Source: Sepiola atlantica (Eukaryota > Mollusca > Cephalopoda > Sepiida > Sepiolidae). Taken from it: a DNA stretch of 64,000 nucleotides. The stretch covers positions 97,265,353-97,329,352 of the forward strand of contig OY744535.1 in the NCBI GenBank assembly GCA_963556195.1, given 5' to 3'. Positions 1-15,702 of the stretch are shown here, in pieces. Under the pieces are notes generated by a model, which ran no database searches, was not told the origin of the DNA, and saw only the letters and a program-made list of their open reading frames with translations. Each line of letters starts with the position of its first letter. Position 1 is the first letter of the stretch. Position numbers and translations under genes: made by a program.

Positions 1-3000
1 AAATATGTTGAATATAAATATGCTGAATATAAATATGTTGAATATAAATATGTTGAATACACATATGTTGAATATAAATATGCTGAATATAAATATGTTG
101 AATATAAATATGTTGAATATAAATATGATGAATTTAAATATGTCGAATATAAATATGTTGAATTAAATATGTTCAATATAAATATGTAGAATATGTAGAA
201 TATGCTGAATATGTTGAATTTAAATATGTAGAATATAAATATGTTGAATATAAATATGTTGAATATAAATATGTTGAATATAAATATGCTGAATATAAAG
301 ATGTTGAATATAAATATGTTGAATATAAATATGTTGAATGTAAATATGTTGAATATAAATATGCTGAATAAAAATATGTTGAATGTAAATATGTTGAATA
401 TAAATATGTTGAATATAAATATGCTGAATATAAATATGCTGAATATAAATATGCTGAATATGAATATGTTGAATATAAATATGTTGAATATAAATATGCT
501 GAATATAAATATGTTGAATATGTTGAATATAAATATGTTGAATGTAAATATGTTGAATATAAATATGTTGAATATAAATATGTTGAATATAAATATGTTG
601 AATATAAATATGCTGAATATAAATATGTTGAATATAAATATGTTGAATATAAATATGCTGAATATAAATATGCTGAATATAAATATGCTGAATATAAATA
701 TGCTGAATATGAATATGTTGAATATAAATATGTTGAATATAAATATGTTGAATATAAATATGTTGAATATAAATATGCTGAATATAAATATGCTGAATAT
801 AAATATGCTGAATATGTTGAATATAAATATGTTGAATATAAATATGTTGAATATAAATATGATGAATATAAATATGTTGAATATAAATATGCTGAATGTA
901 AATATGTTGAATATAAATATGCTGAATATAAATATGTTGAATATAAATATGTTGAATTAAATATGTTGAATATAAATATGTTGAATATAAATATGGTGAA
1001 TATAAATATGTTGAATATAAATATGTTGAATATAAATACGTTGAATTAAATACGTTGAATATAAATATGTTGAATATAAATATGTTGAATACAAATATGT
1101 TGAATATCAATATGTTGAATATAAATATTTTGAATATAAATACGTTGAATATAAATATGTTGAATTAAATACGTTGAATATAAATATGTTGAATTAAATA
1201 TGCTGAATGTAAATATGTTGAATATAAATATGCTGAATATAAATATGTTGAATATAAATATGTTGAATATAAATATGTTGAATATAAATATGTTGAATAT
1301 AAATACGTTGAATTAAATACGTTGAATATAAATATGTTGAATATAAATATGTTGAATATAAATATGTTGAATATAAATATGTTGAATATAAATTTTTTGA
1401 ATATAAATATGCTGAATTTAAATATGTTGAATATAAATATGTTGAATTAAATATGTTGAATATAAATATGTTGAATATAAATATGCTGAATATAAATATG
1501 CTGAATATGTTGAATTTAAATATGTAGAATATAAATATGTTGAATATAAATATGCTGAATATAAATATGTTGAATATAAATATGCTGAATATAAATATGC
1601 TGAATATAAATATGTTGAATATAAATATGCTGAATATAAATATGCTGAATATAAATATGCTGAATATAAATATGCTGAATATAAATATGTTGAATATAAA
1701 TATGTTGAATATCAATATGCTGAATATAAATATGCTGAATATAAATATGTTGAATATAAATCTGCTGAATATAAATATGTTGGATATAAATATGTTGAAT
1801 ATAAATATGCTGAATATAAATATGTTGAATATAAAGATGTTGAATATAAATATGTTGAATATAAATATGCTGAATATAAATATGTTGAATATAAATATGT
1901 TGAATACACATATGTTGAATATAAATATGCTGAATATAAATATGTTGAATATAAATATGTTGAATATAAATATGATGAATTTAAATATGTTGAATATAAA
2001 TATGTTGAATTAAATATGTTCAATATAAATATGTAGAATATGTAGAATATGCTGAATATGTTGAATATAAATATGTAGAATATAAATATGTTGAATATAA
2101 ATATGTTGAATATAAATATGTTGAATATAAATATGCTGAATATAAAGATGTTGAATATAAATATGTTGAATATAAATATGTTGAATGTAAATATGTTGAA
2201 TATAAATATGCTGAATAAAAATATGTTGAATGTAAATATGTTGAATATAAATATGTTGAATATAAATATGCTGAATATAAATATGCTGAATATAAATATG
2301 CTGAATATGAATATGTTGAATATTAATATGCTGAATATAAATATGTTGAATATGTTGAATATAAATATGTTGAATATAAATATGTTGAATATAAATATGT
2401 TGAATATAAATATGTTGAATATAAATATGTTGAATATAAATATGCTGAATATAAATATGTTGAATATAAATATGTTGAATATAAATATGCTGAATATAAA
2501 TATGCTGAATATAAATATGCTGAATATAAATATGCTGAATATGAATATGTTGAATATAAATATGTTGAATATAAATATGTTGAATATAAATATGTTGAAT
2601 ATAAATATGCTGAATATAAATATGCTGAATATAAATATGCTGAATATGTTGAATATAAATATGTTGAATATAAATATGTTGAATATAAATATGATGAACA
2701 TAAATATGTTGAATATAAATATGCTGAATGTAAATATGTTGAATATAAATATGCTGAATATAAATATGTTGAATATAAATATGTTGAATTAAATATGTTG
2801 AATATAAATATGTTGAATATAAATATGTTGAATATAAATATGTTGAATATAAATATGTTGAATATAAATACGTTGAATTAAATACGTTGAATATAAATAT
2901 GTTGAATATAAATATGTTGAATACAAATATGTTGAATATAAATATGTTGAATATAAGTATGTTGAATATAAATACGTTGAATATAAATATGTTGAATTAA

Positions 3001-3267
3001 ATACGTTGAATATAAATATGTTGAATATAAATATGTTGAATATAAATACGTTGAATATAAATATGTTGAATTAAATATGCTGAATGTAAATATGTTGAAT
3101 ATAAATATGCTGAATATAAATATGTTGAATATAAATATGTTGAATATAAATATGTTGAATATAAATATGTTGAATATAAATATGTTGAATATAAATACGT
3201 TGAATTAAATACGTTGAATATAAATATGTTGAATATAAATATGTTGAATATAAATATGTTGAATATA

Positions 3268-5414
3268 AATTTTTTGAATATAAATATGCTGAATTTAAAT
3301 ATGTTGAATATAAATATGTTGAATAAAATATGTTGAATATAAATATGTAGAATATAAATATGCTGAATATAAATATGCTGAATATGTTGAATTTAAATAT
3401 GTAGAATATAAATATGTTGAATATAAATATGCTGAATATAAATATGTTGAATATAAATATGCTGAATATAAATATGTTGAATATAAATATGTTGAATATA
3501 AATATGCTGAATATAAATATGGTGAATATAAATATGCTGAATATAAATATGTTGAATATAAATATGTTGAATATAAATATGCTGAATATAAATATGCTGA
3601 ATATAAATATGTTGAATATAAATATGCTGAATATAAATATGTTGGATATAAATATGTTGAATATAAATATGCTGAATATAAATATGTTGAATATAAATAT
3701 GTTGAATACACATATGTTGAATATAAATATGTTGAATATAAATATGTTGAATATAAATATGTTGAATATAAATATGTAGAATATAAATATGTTGAATATA
3801 AATATGCTGAATATAAATATGTTGAATATAAATATGCTGAATATAAATATGTTGAATATAAAGATGTTGAATATAAATATGTTGAATATAAATATGCTGA
3901 ATATAAATATGTTGAATATAAATATGTTGAATACACATATGTTGAATATAAATATGCTGAATATAAATATGTTGAATATAAATATGTTGAATATAAATAT
4001 GATGAATTTAAATATGTTGAATATAAATATGTTGAATTAAATATGTTGAATATAAATATGTAGAATATGTAGAATATGCTGAATATGTTGAATTTAAATA
4101 TGTAGAATATAAATATGTTGAATATAAATATGTTGAATATAAATATGTTGAATATAAATATGCTGAATATAAAGATGTTGAATATAAATATGTTGAATAT
4201 AAATATGTTGAATGTAAATATGTTGAATATAAATATGCTGAATAAAAATATGTTGAATGTAAATATGTTGAATATAAATATGTTGAATATAAATATGCTG
4301 AATATAAATATGCTGAATATAAATATGCTGAATATGAATATGTTGAATATAAATATGCTGAATATAAATATGTTGAATATGTTGAATATAAATATGTTGA
4401 ATATAAATATGTTAAATATAAATATGTTGAATATAAATATGTTGAATATAAATATGTTGAATATAAATATGCTGAATATAAATATATTGAATATAAATAT
4501 GTTGAATATAAATATGCTGAATATAAATATGCTGAATATAAATATGCTGAATATAAATATGTTGAATATAAATATGTTGAATATAACTATGTTGAATATA
4601 AATATGCTGAATATAAATATGCTGAATATAAATATGCTTAATATGTTGAATATAAATATGTTGAATATAAATATGTTGAATATAAATATGTTGAATATAA
4701 ATATGTTGAATATAAATATGCTGAATATAAATATGTTGAATATAAATATGTTGAATATAAATATGCTGAATATAAATATGCTGAATATAAATATGCTGAA
4801 TATAAATATGCTGAATATGAATATGTTGAATATAAATATGCTGAATATAAATATGTTGAATATAAATATGTTGAATATAAATATGTTAAATATAAATATG
4901 TTTAATTAAATATGCTGAATATAAATATGCTGAATGTAAATATGTTGAATATAAATATGCTGAATATAAATATGTTGAATATAAATATGTTGAATTAAAT
5001 ATGTTGAATATAAATATGTTGAATATAAATATGTTTAATATAAATATGTTGAATATAAATACGTTGAATTAAATACGTTGAATATAAATATGTTGAATAT
5101 AAATATGTTGAATATAAATATGTTGAATATAAATATGTTGAATATAAATATTTTGAATATAAATACGTTGAATATAAATATGTTGAATTAAATACGTTGA
5201 ATATAAATATGTTGAATTAAATATGCTGAATGTAAATATGTTGAATATAAATATGCTGAATATAAATATGTTGAATATAAATATGTTGAATATAAATATG
5301 TTGAATATAAATATGTTGAATATAAATACGTTGAATTAAATACGTTGAATATAAATATGTTGAATATAAATATGTTGAATATAAATATGTTGAATATAAA
5401 TATGTTGAATATAA
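3268..5414 (+). repeat. Higher-order repeat, copy A (anchor-to-anchor part)
   Basis: Rare variants in the 15-bp array recur at a fixed offset of 6,733 bp: the AATTTTTTG variant at 3268 and 10001, GAATAAAAAT at 4240 and 10973, AATATATTGA at 4481 and 11214, ATATAACTAT at 4581 and 11314, and AATTTTTTG again at 5414 and 12147. This shows a multi-kilobase segmental duplication inside the minisatellite. The real copy extends further both ways: GAATAAAAAT at 2213 pairs with 8991 (offset 6,778), and 6826 pairs with 13364 (offset 6,538). Small unit gains and losses explain the changing offset. Confidence 0.85.
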
Positions 5415-8400
5415 ATTTTTTGAATATAAATATGCTGAATTTAAATATGTTGAATATAAATATGTTGCATTAAATATGTTGAATATAAATATGTAGAATA
5501 TAAATATGCTGAATATAAATATGCTGAATATGTTGAATTTAAATATGTAGAATATAAATATGTTGAATATAAATATGTTGAATATAAATATGTTGAATAT
5601 AAATATGTTGAATATAAATATGTTGAATATAAATACGTTGAATTAAATACGTTGAATATAAATATGTTGAATATAAATATGTTGAATACAAATATGTTGA
5701 ATATAAATATGTTGAATATAAATATTTTGAATATAAATACGTTGAATATAAATATGTTGAATTAAATACGTTGAATATAAATATGTTGAATTAAATATGC
5801 TGAATGTAAATATGTAGAATATAAATATGCTGAATATAAATATGTTGAATATAAATATGTTGAATTAAATATGTTGAATATAAATATGTAGAATATAAAT
5901 ATGCTGAATATAAATATGCTGAATATGTTGAATTTAAATATGTAGAATATAAATATGTTGAATATAAATATGCTGAATATTAATATGTTGAATATAAATA
6001 TGCTGAATATAAATATGTTGAATATAAATATGCTGAATATAAATATGTTGAATATAAATATGTTGAATATAAATATGCTGAATATAAATATGCTGAATAT
6101 AAATATGCTGAATATAAATATGTTGAATATAAATATGTTGAATATAAATATGCTGAATATAAATATGCTGAATATAAATATGTTGAATATAAATCTGCTG
6201 AATATAAATATGTTGGATATAAATATGCTGAATATAAATATGTTGAATATAAATATGCTGAATATAAATATGTTTAATATAAATATGTTGAATACACATA
6301 TGTTGAATATAAATATGTTGAATATAAATATGTTGAATATAAATATGTTGAATATAAATATGTAGAATATAAATATGTTGAATATAAATATGCTGAATAT
6401 AAATATGTTGAATATAAATATGCTGAATATAAATATGTTGAATATAAAGATGTTGAATATAAATATGTTGAATATAAATATGCTGAATATAAATATGTTG
6501 AATATAAATATGTTGAATACACATATCTTGAATATAAATATGCTGAATATAAATATGTTGAATATAAATATGTTGAATATAAATATGATGAATTTAAATA
6601 TGTTGAATATAAATATGTTGAATTAAATATGTTGAATATAAATATGTAGAATATGTAGAATATGCTAAATATGTTGAATTTAAATATGTAGAATATAAAT
6701 ATGTTGAATATAAATATGTTGAATATAAATATGTTGAATATAAATATGCTGAATATAAAGATGTTGAATATAAATATGTTGAATATAAATATGTTGAATG
6801 TAAATATGTTGAATATAAATATGCTGAATAAAAATATGTTGAATGTAAATATGTTGAATATAAATATGTTGAATATAAATATGCTGAATATAAATATGCT
6901 GAATATAAATATGCTGAATATGAATATGTTGAATATAAATATGCTGAATATAAATATGTTGAATATGTTGAATATAAATATGTTGAATATAAATATGTTG
7001 AATATAAATATGTTGAATATAAATATGTTGAATATAAATATGTTGAATATAAATATGCTGAATATAAATATGTTGAATATAAATATGTTGAATATAAATA
7101 TGCTGAATATAAATATGCTGAATATAAATATGCTGAATATAAATATGTTGAATATAAATATGTTGAATATAAATATGTTGAATATAAATATGCTGAATAT
7201 AAATATGCTGAATATAAATTCGCTGAATATGTTGAATATAAATATGTTGAATATGAATATGTTGAATATAAATATGTTGAATATAAATATGCTGAATATA
7301 AATATGTTGAATATGTTCAATATAAATATGTTGAATATAAATATGTTGAATATAAATATGTTGAATATAAATATGTTGAATATAAATATGTTGAATATAA
7401 ATATGCTGAATATAAATATGTTGAATATAAATATGTTGAATATAAATATGCTGAATATAAATATGCTGAATATAAATATGCTGAATATGAATATGTTGAA
7501 TATAAATATGTTGAATATAAATATGTTGAATATAAATATGTTGAATATAAATATGTTGAATATAAATATGCTGAATATAAATATGCTGAATATAAATATG
7601 CTGAATATGTTGAATATAAATATGTTGAATATAAATATGTTGAATATAAATATGATGAATATAAATATGTTGAATATAAATATGCTGAATGTAAATATGT
7701 TGAATATAAATATGCTGAATATAGATATGTTGAATATAAATATGTTGAATTAAATATGTTGAATATAAATATGTTGAATATAAATATGTTGAATATAAAT
7801 ATGTTGAATATAAATACGTTGAATTAAATACGTTGAATATAAATATGTTGAATATAAATATGTTGAATACAAATGTGTTAGATATAAATATGTTGAATAT
7901 AAATATTTTGAATATAAATACGTTGAATATAAATATGTTGAATTAAATACGTTGAATATAAATATATTGAATTAAATATGCTGAATGTAAATATGTTGAA
8001 TATAAATATGCTGAATATAAATATGTTGAATATAAATATGTTGAATATAAATATGTTGAATATAAATATGTTGAATATAAATATGTTGAATATAAATACG
8101 TTGAATTAAATACGTTGAATATAAATATGTTGAATATAAATATGTTGAATATAAATATGTTGAATATAAATATGTTGAATATAAATTTTTTGAATATAAA
8201 TATGCTGAATTTAAATATGTTGAATATAAATATGTTGAATTAAATATGTTGAATATAAATATGTAGAATATAAATATGCTGAATATAAATATGCTGAATA
8301 TGTTGAATTTAAATATGTAGAATATAAATATGTTGAATATAAATATGCTGAATATAAATATGTTGAATATAAATATGCTGAATATAAATATGCTGAATAT

Positions 8401-10000
8401 AAATATGTTGAATATAAATATGCTGAATATAAATATGCTGAATATAAATATGCTGAATATAAATATGTTGAATATAAATATGTTGAATATAAATATGCTG
8501 AATATAAATATGCTGAATATAAATATGTTGAATATAAATCTGCTGAATATAAATATGTTGGATATAAATATGTTGAATATAAATATGCTGAATATAAATA
8601 TGTGTAATATAAAGATGTTGAATATAAATATGTTGAATATAAATATGCTGAATATAAATATGTTGAATATAAATATGTTGAATACACATATGTTGAATAT
8701 AAATATGCTGAATATAAATATGTTGAATATAAATATGTTGAATATAAATATGATGAATTTAAATATGTTGAATATAAATATGTTGAATTAAATATGTTCA
8801 ATATAAATATGTAGAATATGTAGAATATGCTGAATATGTTGAATTTAAATATGTAGAATATAAATATGTTGAATATAAATATGTTGAATATAAATATGTT
8901 GAATATAAATATGCTGAATATAAAGATGTTGAATATAAATATGTTGAATATAAATATGTTGAATGTAAATATGTTGAATATAAATATGCTGAATAAAAAT
9001 ATGTTGAATGTAAATATGTTGAATATAAATATGTTGAATATAAATATGCTGAATATTAATATGCTGAATATAAATATGCTGAATATGAATATGTTGAATA
9101 TAAATATGCTGAATATAAATATGTTGAATATGTTGAATATAAATATGTTGAATATAAATATGTTGAATATAAATATGTTGAATATAAATATGTTGAATAT
9201 AAATATGTTGAATATAAATATGCTGAATATAAATATGTTGAATATAAATATGTTGAATATAAATATGCTGAATATAAATATGCTGAATATAAATATGCTG
9301 AATATAAATATGCTGAATATGAATATGTTGAATATAAATATGTTGAATATAAATATGTTGAATATAAATATGTTGAATATAAATATGCTGAATATAAATA
9401 TGCTGAATATAAATATGCTGAATATGTTGAATATAAATATGTTGAATATAAATATGTTGAATATAAATATGATGAATATAAATATGTTGAATATAAATAT
9501 GCTGAATGTAAATATGTTGAATATAAATATGCTGAATATAAATATGTTGAATATAAATATGTTGAATTAAATATGTTGAATATAAATATGTTGAATATAA
9601 ATATGTTGAATATAAATATGTTGAATATAAATATGTTGAATATAAATACGTTGAATTAAATACGTTGAATATAAATATGTTGAATATAAATATGTTGAAT
9701 ACAAATATGTTGAATATAAATATGTTGAATATAAATATTTTGAATATAAATACGTTGAATATAAATATGTTGAATTAAATACGTTGAATATAAATATGTT
9801 GAATTAAATATGCTGAATGTAAATATGTTGAATATAAATATGCTGAATATAAATATGTTGAATATAAATATGTTGAATATAAATATGTTGAATATAAATA
9901 TGTTGAATATAAATATGTTGAATATAAATACGTTGAATTAAATACGTTGAATATAAATATGTTGAATATAAATATGTTGAATATAAATATGTTGAATATA

Positions 10001-12147
10001 AATTTTTTGAATATAAATATGCTGAATTTAAATATGTTGAATATAAATATGTTGAATTAAATATGTTGAATATAAATATGTAGAATATAAATATGCTGAA
10101 TATAAATATGCTGAATATGTTGAATTTAAATATGTAGAATATAAATATGTTGAATATAAATATGCTGAATATAAATATGTTAGATATAAATATGCTGAAT
10201 ATAAATATGTTGAATATAAATATGTTGAATATAAATATGCTGAATATAAATATGCTGAATATAAATATGCTGAATATAAATATGTTGAATATAAATATGT
10301 TGAATATAAATATGCTGAATATAAATATGCTGAATATAAATATGTTGAATATAAATCTGCTGAATATAAATATGTTGGATATAAATATGTTGAATATAAA
10401 TATGCTGAATATAAATATGTTGAATATAAATATGTTGAATACACATATGTTGAATATAAATATGTTGAATATAAATATGTTGAATATAAATATGTTGAAT
10501 ACAAATATGTTGAATATAAATATGTTGAATATAAATATGCTGAATATAAATATGTTGAATATAAATATGCTGAATATAAATATGTTGAATATAAAGATGT
10601 TGAATATAAATATGTTGAATATAAATATGCTGAATATAAATATGTTGAATATAAATATGTTGAATACACATATGTTGAATATAAATATGCTGAATATAAA
10701 TATGTTGAATATAAATATGTTGAATATAAATATGATGAATTTAAATATGTTGAATATAAATATGTTGAATTAAATATGTTGAATATAAATATGTAGAATA
10801 TGTAGAATATGCTGAATATGTTGAATTTAAATATGTAGAATATAAATATGTTGAATATAAAAATGTTGAATATAAATATGTTGAATATAAATATGCTGAA
10901 TATAAAGATGTTGAATATAAATATGTTGAATATAAATATGTTGAATGTAAATATGTTGAATATAAATATGCTGAATAAAAATATGTTGAATGTAAATATG
11001 TTGAATATAAATATGTTGAATATAAATATGCTGAATATAAATATGCTGAATATAAATATGCTGAATATGAATATGTTGAATATAAATATGCTGAATATAA
11101 ATATGTTGAATATGTTGAATATGAATATGTTTAATATAAATATGTTAAATATAAATATGTTGAATATAAATATGTTGAATATAAATATGTTGAATATAAA
11201 TATGCTGAATATAAATATATTGAATATAAATATGTTGAATATAAATATGCTGAATATAAATATGCTGAATATAAATATGCTGAATATAAATATGTTGAAT
11301 ATAAATATGTTGAATATAACTATGTTGAATATAAATATGCTGAATATAAATATGCTGAATATAAATATGCTTAATATGTTGAATATAAATATGTTGAATA
11401 TAAATATGTTGAATATAAATATGTTGAATATAAATATGTTGAATATAAATATGCTGAATATAAATATGTTGAATATAAATATGTTGAATATAAATATGCT
11501 GAATATAAATATGCTGAATATAAATATGCTGAATATAAATATGCTGAATATTAATATGTTGAATATAAATATGCTGAATATAAATATGTTGAATATAAAT
11601 ATGTTGAATATAAATATGTTAAATATAAATATGTTGAATTAAATATGCTGAATATAAATATGCTAAATGTAAATATGTTGAATATAAATATGCTGAATAT
11701 AAATATGTTGAATATAAATATGTTGAATTAAATATGTTGAATATAAATATGTTGAATATAAATATGTTGAATATAAATATGTTGAATATAAATACGTTGA
11801 ATTAAATACGTTGAATATAAATATGTTGAATATAAATATGTTGAATATAAATATGTTGAATATAAATATGTTGAATATAAATATTTTGAATATAAATACG
11901 TTGAATATAAATATGTTGTATTAAATACGTTGAATATAAATATGTTGAATTAAATATGCTGAATGTAAATATGTTGAATATAAATATGCTGAATATAAAT
12001 ATGTTGAATATAAATATGTTGAATATAAATATGTTGAATATAAATATGTTGAATATAAATACGTTGAATTAAATACGTTGAATATAAATATGTTGAATAT
12101 AAATATGTTGAATATAAATATGTTGAATATAAATATGTTGAATATAA
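10001..12147 (+). repeat. Higher-order repeat, copy B (anchor-to-anchor part)
   Basis: Partner of the segment at 3268-5414, collinear at exactly 6,733 bp for all five anchors checked. To the right of 12147 the offset falls to 6,538 (ACATATCTTG at 6521 and 13059; GAATAAAAAT at 6826 and 13364). That is a net loss of 195 bp, exactly 13 units of 15 bp, as expected for in-register slippage or unequal exchange. Confidence 0.85.
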
Positions 12148-15100
12148 ATTTTTTGAATATAAATATGCTGAATTTAAATATGTTGAATATAAATATGTTG
12201 AATTAAATATGTTGAATATAAATATGTAGAATATAAATATGCTGAATATAAATATGCTGAATATGTTGAATTTAAATATGTAGAATATAAATATGTTGAA
12301 TATAAATATGTTGAATATAAATATGTTGAATATAAATATGTTGAATATAAATATGTTGAATATAAATACGTTGAATTAAATACGTTGAATATAAATATGT
12401 TGAATATAAATATGTTGAATACAAATACGTTGAATATAAATATGTTGAATTAAATATGCTGAATGTAAATATGTAGAATATAAATATGCTGAATATAAAT
12501 ATGTTGAATATAAATATGTTGAATATAGATATGTTGAATATAAATATGTTGAATATAAATATGTTGAATATAAATACGTTGAATTAAATACGTTGAATAT
12601 AAATATGTTGAATATAAATATGTTGAATATAAATATGTTGAATATAAATATGTTGAATATAAATTTTTTGAATATAAATATGCTGAATTTAAATATGTTG
12701 AATATAAATATGTTGAATTAAATATGTTGAATATAAATATGTAGAATATAAATATGCTGAATATAAATATGCTGAATATGTTGAATTTAAATATGTAGAA
12801 TATAAATATGTTGAATATAAATATGCTGAATATTAATATGTTGAATATAAATATATTGAATATAAATATGTTGAATATAAATATGTTGAATATAAATATG
12901 TAGAATATAAATATGTTGAATATAAATATGCTGAATATAAATATGTTGAATATAAATATGCTGAATATAAATATGTTGAATATAAAGATGTTGAATATAA
13001 ATATGTTGAATATAAATATGCTGAATATAAATATGTTGAATATAAATATGTTGAATACACATATCTTGAATATAAATATGCTGAATATAAATATGTTGAA
13101 TATAAATATGTTGAATATAAATATGATGAATTTAAATATGTTGAATATAAATATGTTGAATTAAATATGTTGAATATAAATATGTAGAATATGTAGAATA
13201 TGCTGAATATGTTGAATTTAAATATGTAGAATATAAATATGTTGAATATAAATATGTTGAATATAAATATGTTGAATATAAATATGCTGAATATCAAGAT
13301 GTTGAATATAAATATGTTGAATATAAATATGTTGAATGTAAATATGTTGAATATAAATATGCTGAATAAAAATATGTTGAATGTAAATATGTTGAATATA
13401 AATATGTTGAATATAAATATGCTGAATATAAATATGCTGAATATAAATAGGCTGAATATGTTGAATATAAATATGTTGAATATAAATATGTTGAATATAA
13501 ATATGTTGAATATAAATATGCTGAATATAAATATGTTGAATATAAATATGTTGAATATAAATATGCTGAATATAAATATGCTGAATATAAATATGCTGAA
13601 TATAAATATGCTGAATATGAATATGTTGAATATAAATATGCTGAATATAAATATGTTGAATATAAATATGTTGAATATAAATATGTTAAATATAAATATG
13701 TTGAATTAAATATGCTGAATATAAATATGCTGAATGTAAATATGTTGAATATAAATATGCTGAATATAAATATGTTGAATATAAATATGTTGAATTAAAT
13801 ATGTTGAATATAAATATGTTGAATATAAATACGTTGAATTAAATACGTTGAATATAAATATGTTGAATATAAATATGTTGAATATAAATATGTTGAATAT
13901 AAATATGTTGAATATAAATATTTTGAATATAAATACGTTGAATATAAATATGTTGAATTAAATACGTTGAATATAAATATGTTGAATTAAATATGCTGAA
14001 TGTAAATATGTTGAATATAAATATGCTGAATATAAATATGTTGAATATAAATATGTTGAATATAAATATGTTGAATATAAATATGTTGAATATAAATATG
14101 TTGAATATAAATACGTTGAATTAAATACGTTGAATATAAATATGTTGAATATAAATATGTTGAATATAAATATGTTGAATATAAATATGTTGAATATAAA
14201 TATGTTGAATATAAATATGTTGAATGTAAATATGTTGAATATAAATATGTTGAATTAAATATGTTGAATATAAATATGTAGAATATAAATATGCTGAATA
14301 TAAATATGCTGAATATGTTGAATTTTAATATGTAGAATATAAATATGTTGAATATAAATATGTTGAATATAAATATGTTGAATATAAATATGTTGAATAT
14401 AAATATGTTGAATATAAATATGTTGAATTAAATATGCTGAATATAAATATGCTGAATATAAATATGTTGAATATAAATACGTTGAATTAAATACGTTGAA
14501 TATAAATATGTTGAATATAAATATGTTGAATATAAATATGTTTAATATAAATATGTTCAATATAAATATGCTGAATTTAAATATGTTGAATATAAATATG
14601 TTGAATAAAATATGTTGAATATAAATATGTAGAATATAAATATGCTGAATATAAATATGCTTAATATGTTGAATTTAAATATGTTGAATATAAATATGCT
14701 GAATATAAATATGTTGAATATAAATATGTTGTATATAAATATGTTGAATATAAATATGTTGAATATAAATATGTTGAATATAAATATGTTGAATATAAAT
14801 ATGCTGAATATAAATATGCTGAATATAAATATGTTGAATTAAATATGTTGAATATAAATATGTTGAATATAAATATGTTGAATATAAATATGCTGAATAT
14901 AAATATGCTGAATATAAATATGTTGAATATAAATATGTTGAATATAAATATGTTGAATATAAATATGTTGAATATAAATATGTTGAATATAAATATGCTG
15001 AATTTAAATATGTTGAATATAAATATGTTGAATTAAATATGTAGAATATAAATATGCTGAATATAAATATGCTGAATATGTTGAATTTAAATATGTAGAA

Positions 15101-15471
15101 TATAAATATGTTGAATATAAATATGCTGAATATAAATATGTTGAATATAAATATGTTGAATATAAATATATTGAATATAAATATGCTGAATATGAATATG
15201 CTGAATATAAATATGTTGAATATAAATATGTTGAATATAAATATGTTGAATATAAATATGCTGAATATAAATATGCTGAATATAAATATGTTGAATATAA
15301 ATATGCTGAATATAAATATGTTGAATATAAATATGTTGAATATAAATATGTTGGATATAAATATGTTGAATATAAATATGTTGAATATAAATATGTTGAA
15401 TATAAATATGTTGAATATAAATATGCTGAATATAAATATTCTGATTATAAATATGCTGAATATAAGTATGT

Positions 15472-15702
15472 GTAATTGTAAATCTAAAATCAGAAATGTA
15501 AAGTATTCCTTTCTTAAATGATTGGATTTCAATATTTTATCATTAACCATTGTCATAATCTTTCATTCAAATTTTTAAATATTTTCTTCATTCAAATTTT
15601 TAAATAATTTGAATGAAATTTACTTTTTAATTATTTTTACCTAACAATATTTTCTTATACGTTTCAATTGTTCTTTAAAAATAGTTCAGTAAACTTGCTT
15701 AC
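15472..15702. other. AT-rich unique flank of the minisatellite
   Basis: The sequence departs from the 15-bp unit here and becomes ordinary AT-rich DNA. No gene is visible. The string ATTCAAATTTTTAAATA occurs twice in tandem near 15564 and 15591, and the second occurrence is part of a small hairpin. On the minus strand this would be intron or 3' flank of the decayed EGF exon that ends at 15703. Confidence 0.6.
15587..15617. repeat. 11-bp perfect inverted repeat (hairpin)
   Basis: TTCATTCAAAT at 15587-15597 is matched by its exact reverse complement ATTTGAATGAA at 15607-15617, with a 9-base AT-only spacer. It lies about 120 bp outside the minisatellite edge. It could be a chance AT-rich palindrome or part of a small degraded element; no coding or terminator context supports more. 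Confidence 0.6.

Larger units (their letters stand above)
1..15471 (+). repeat. 15-bp AT-rich minisatellite array (about 1,030 units)
   Basis: The whole stretch is a head-to-tail array of AAATATGTTGAATAT. The commonest variant is a T-to-C change giving GCTGAAT. Rarer variants are GTAGAAT, TACGTTGAA, AATTTAAAT, and units shortened to TTGAATTAAAT or TTGAATATG. The plus strand has two G and no C in the consensus, so G/C asymmetry between strands is extreme. The unit is a multiple of three, and five of the six reading frames lack a stop in the consensus. This yields long spurious frames such as MLNIN, IFNIF, IQHIY and YSTYL repeats. I see no promoter, signal peptide or non-repeat start that would make any of them a gene. 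The array begins before the window and ends in degenerate units at about 15430-15471. Function unknown; heterochromatic or intronic minisatellite is the simplest reading. Confidence 0.97.

Noticed and set aside
220..15521. Dozens of long open frames with MLNIN, IQHIY, IFNIF or YSTYL repeats
   Set aside because: They follow automatically from a 15-bp repeat unit whose length is a multiple of three. Both strands are open at once, and no unique start, signal or splice context exists.
14675..15556. Frame starting in unique sequence (MTMVNDKILKSNHLRKEYFT) and running into the minisatellite on the minus strand
   Set aside because: It is the only repeat frame with a non-repeat start, but the unique part is short, AT-rich and unrecognised, with no promoter seen.
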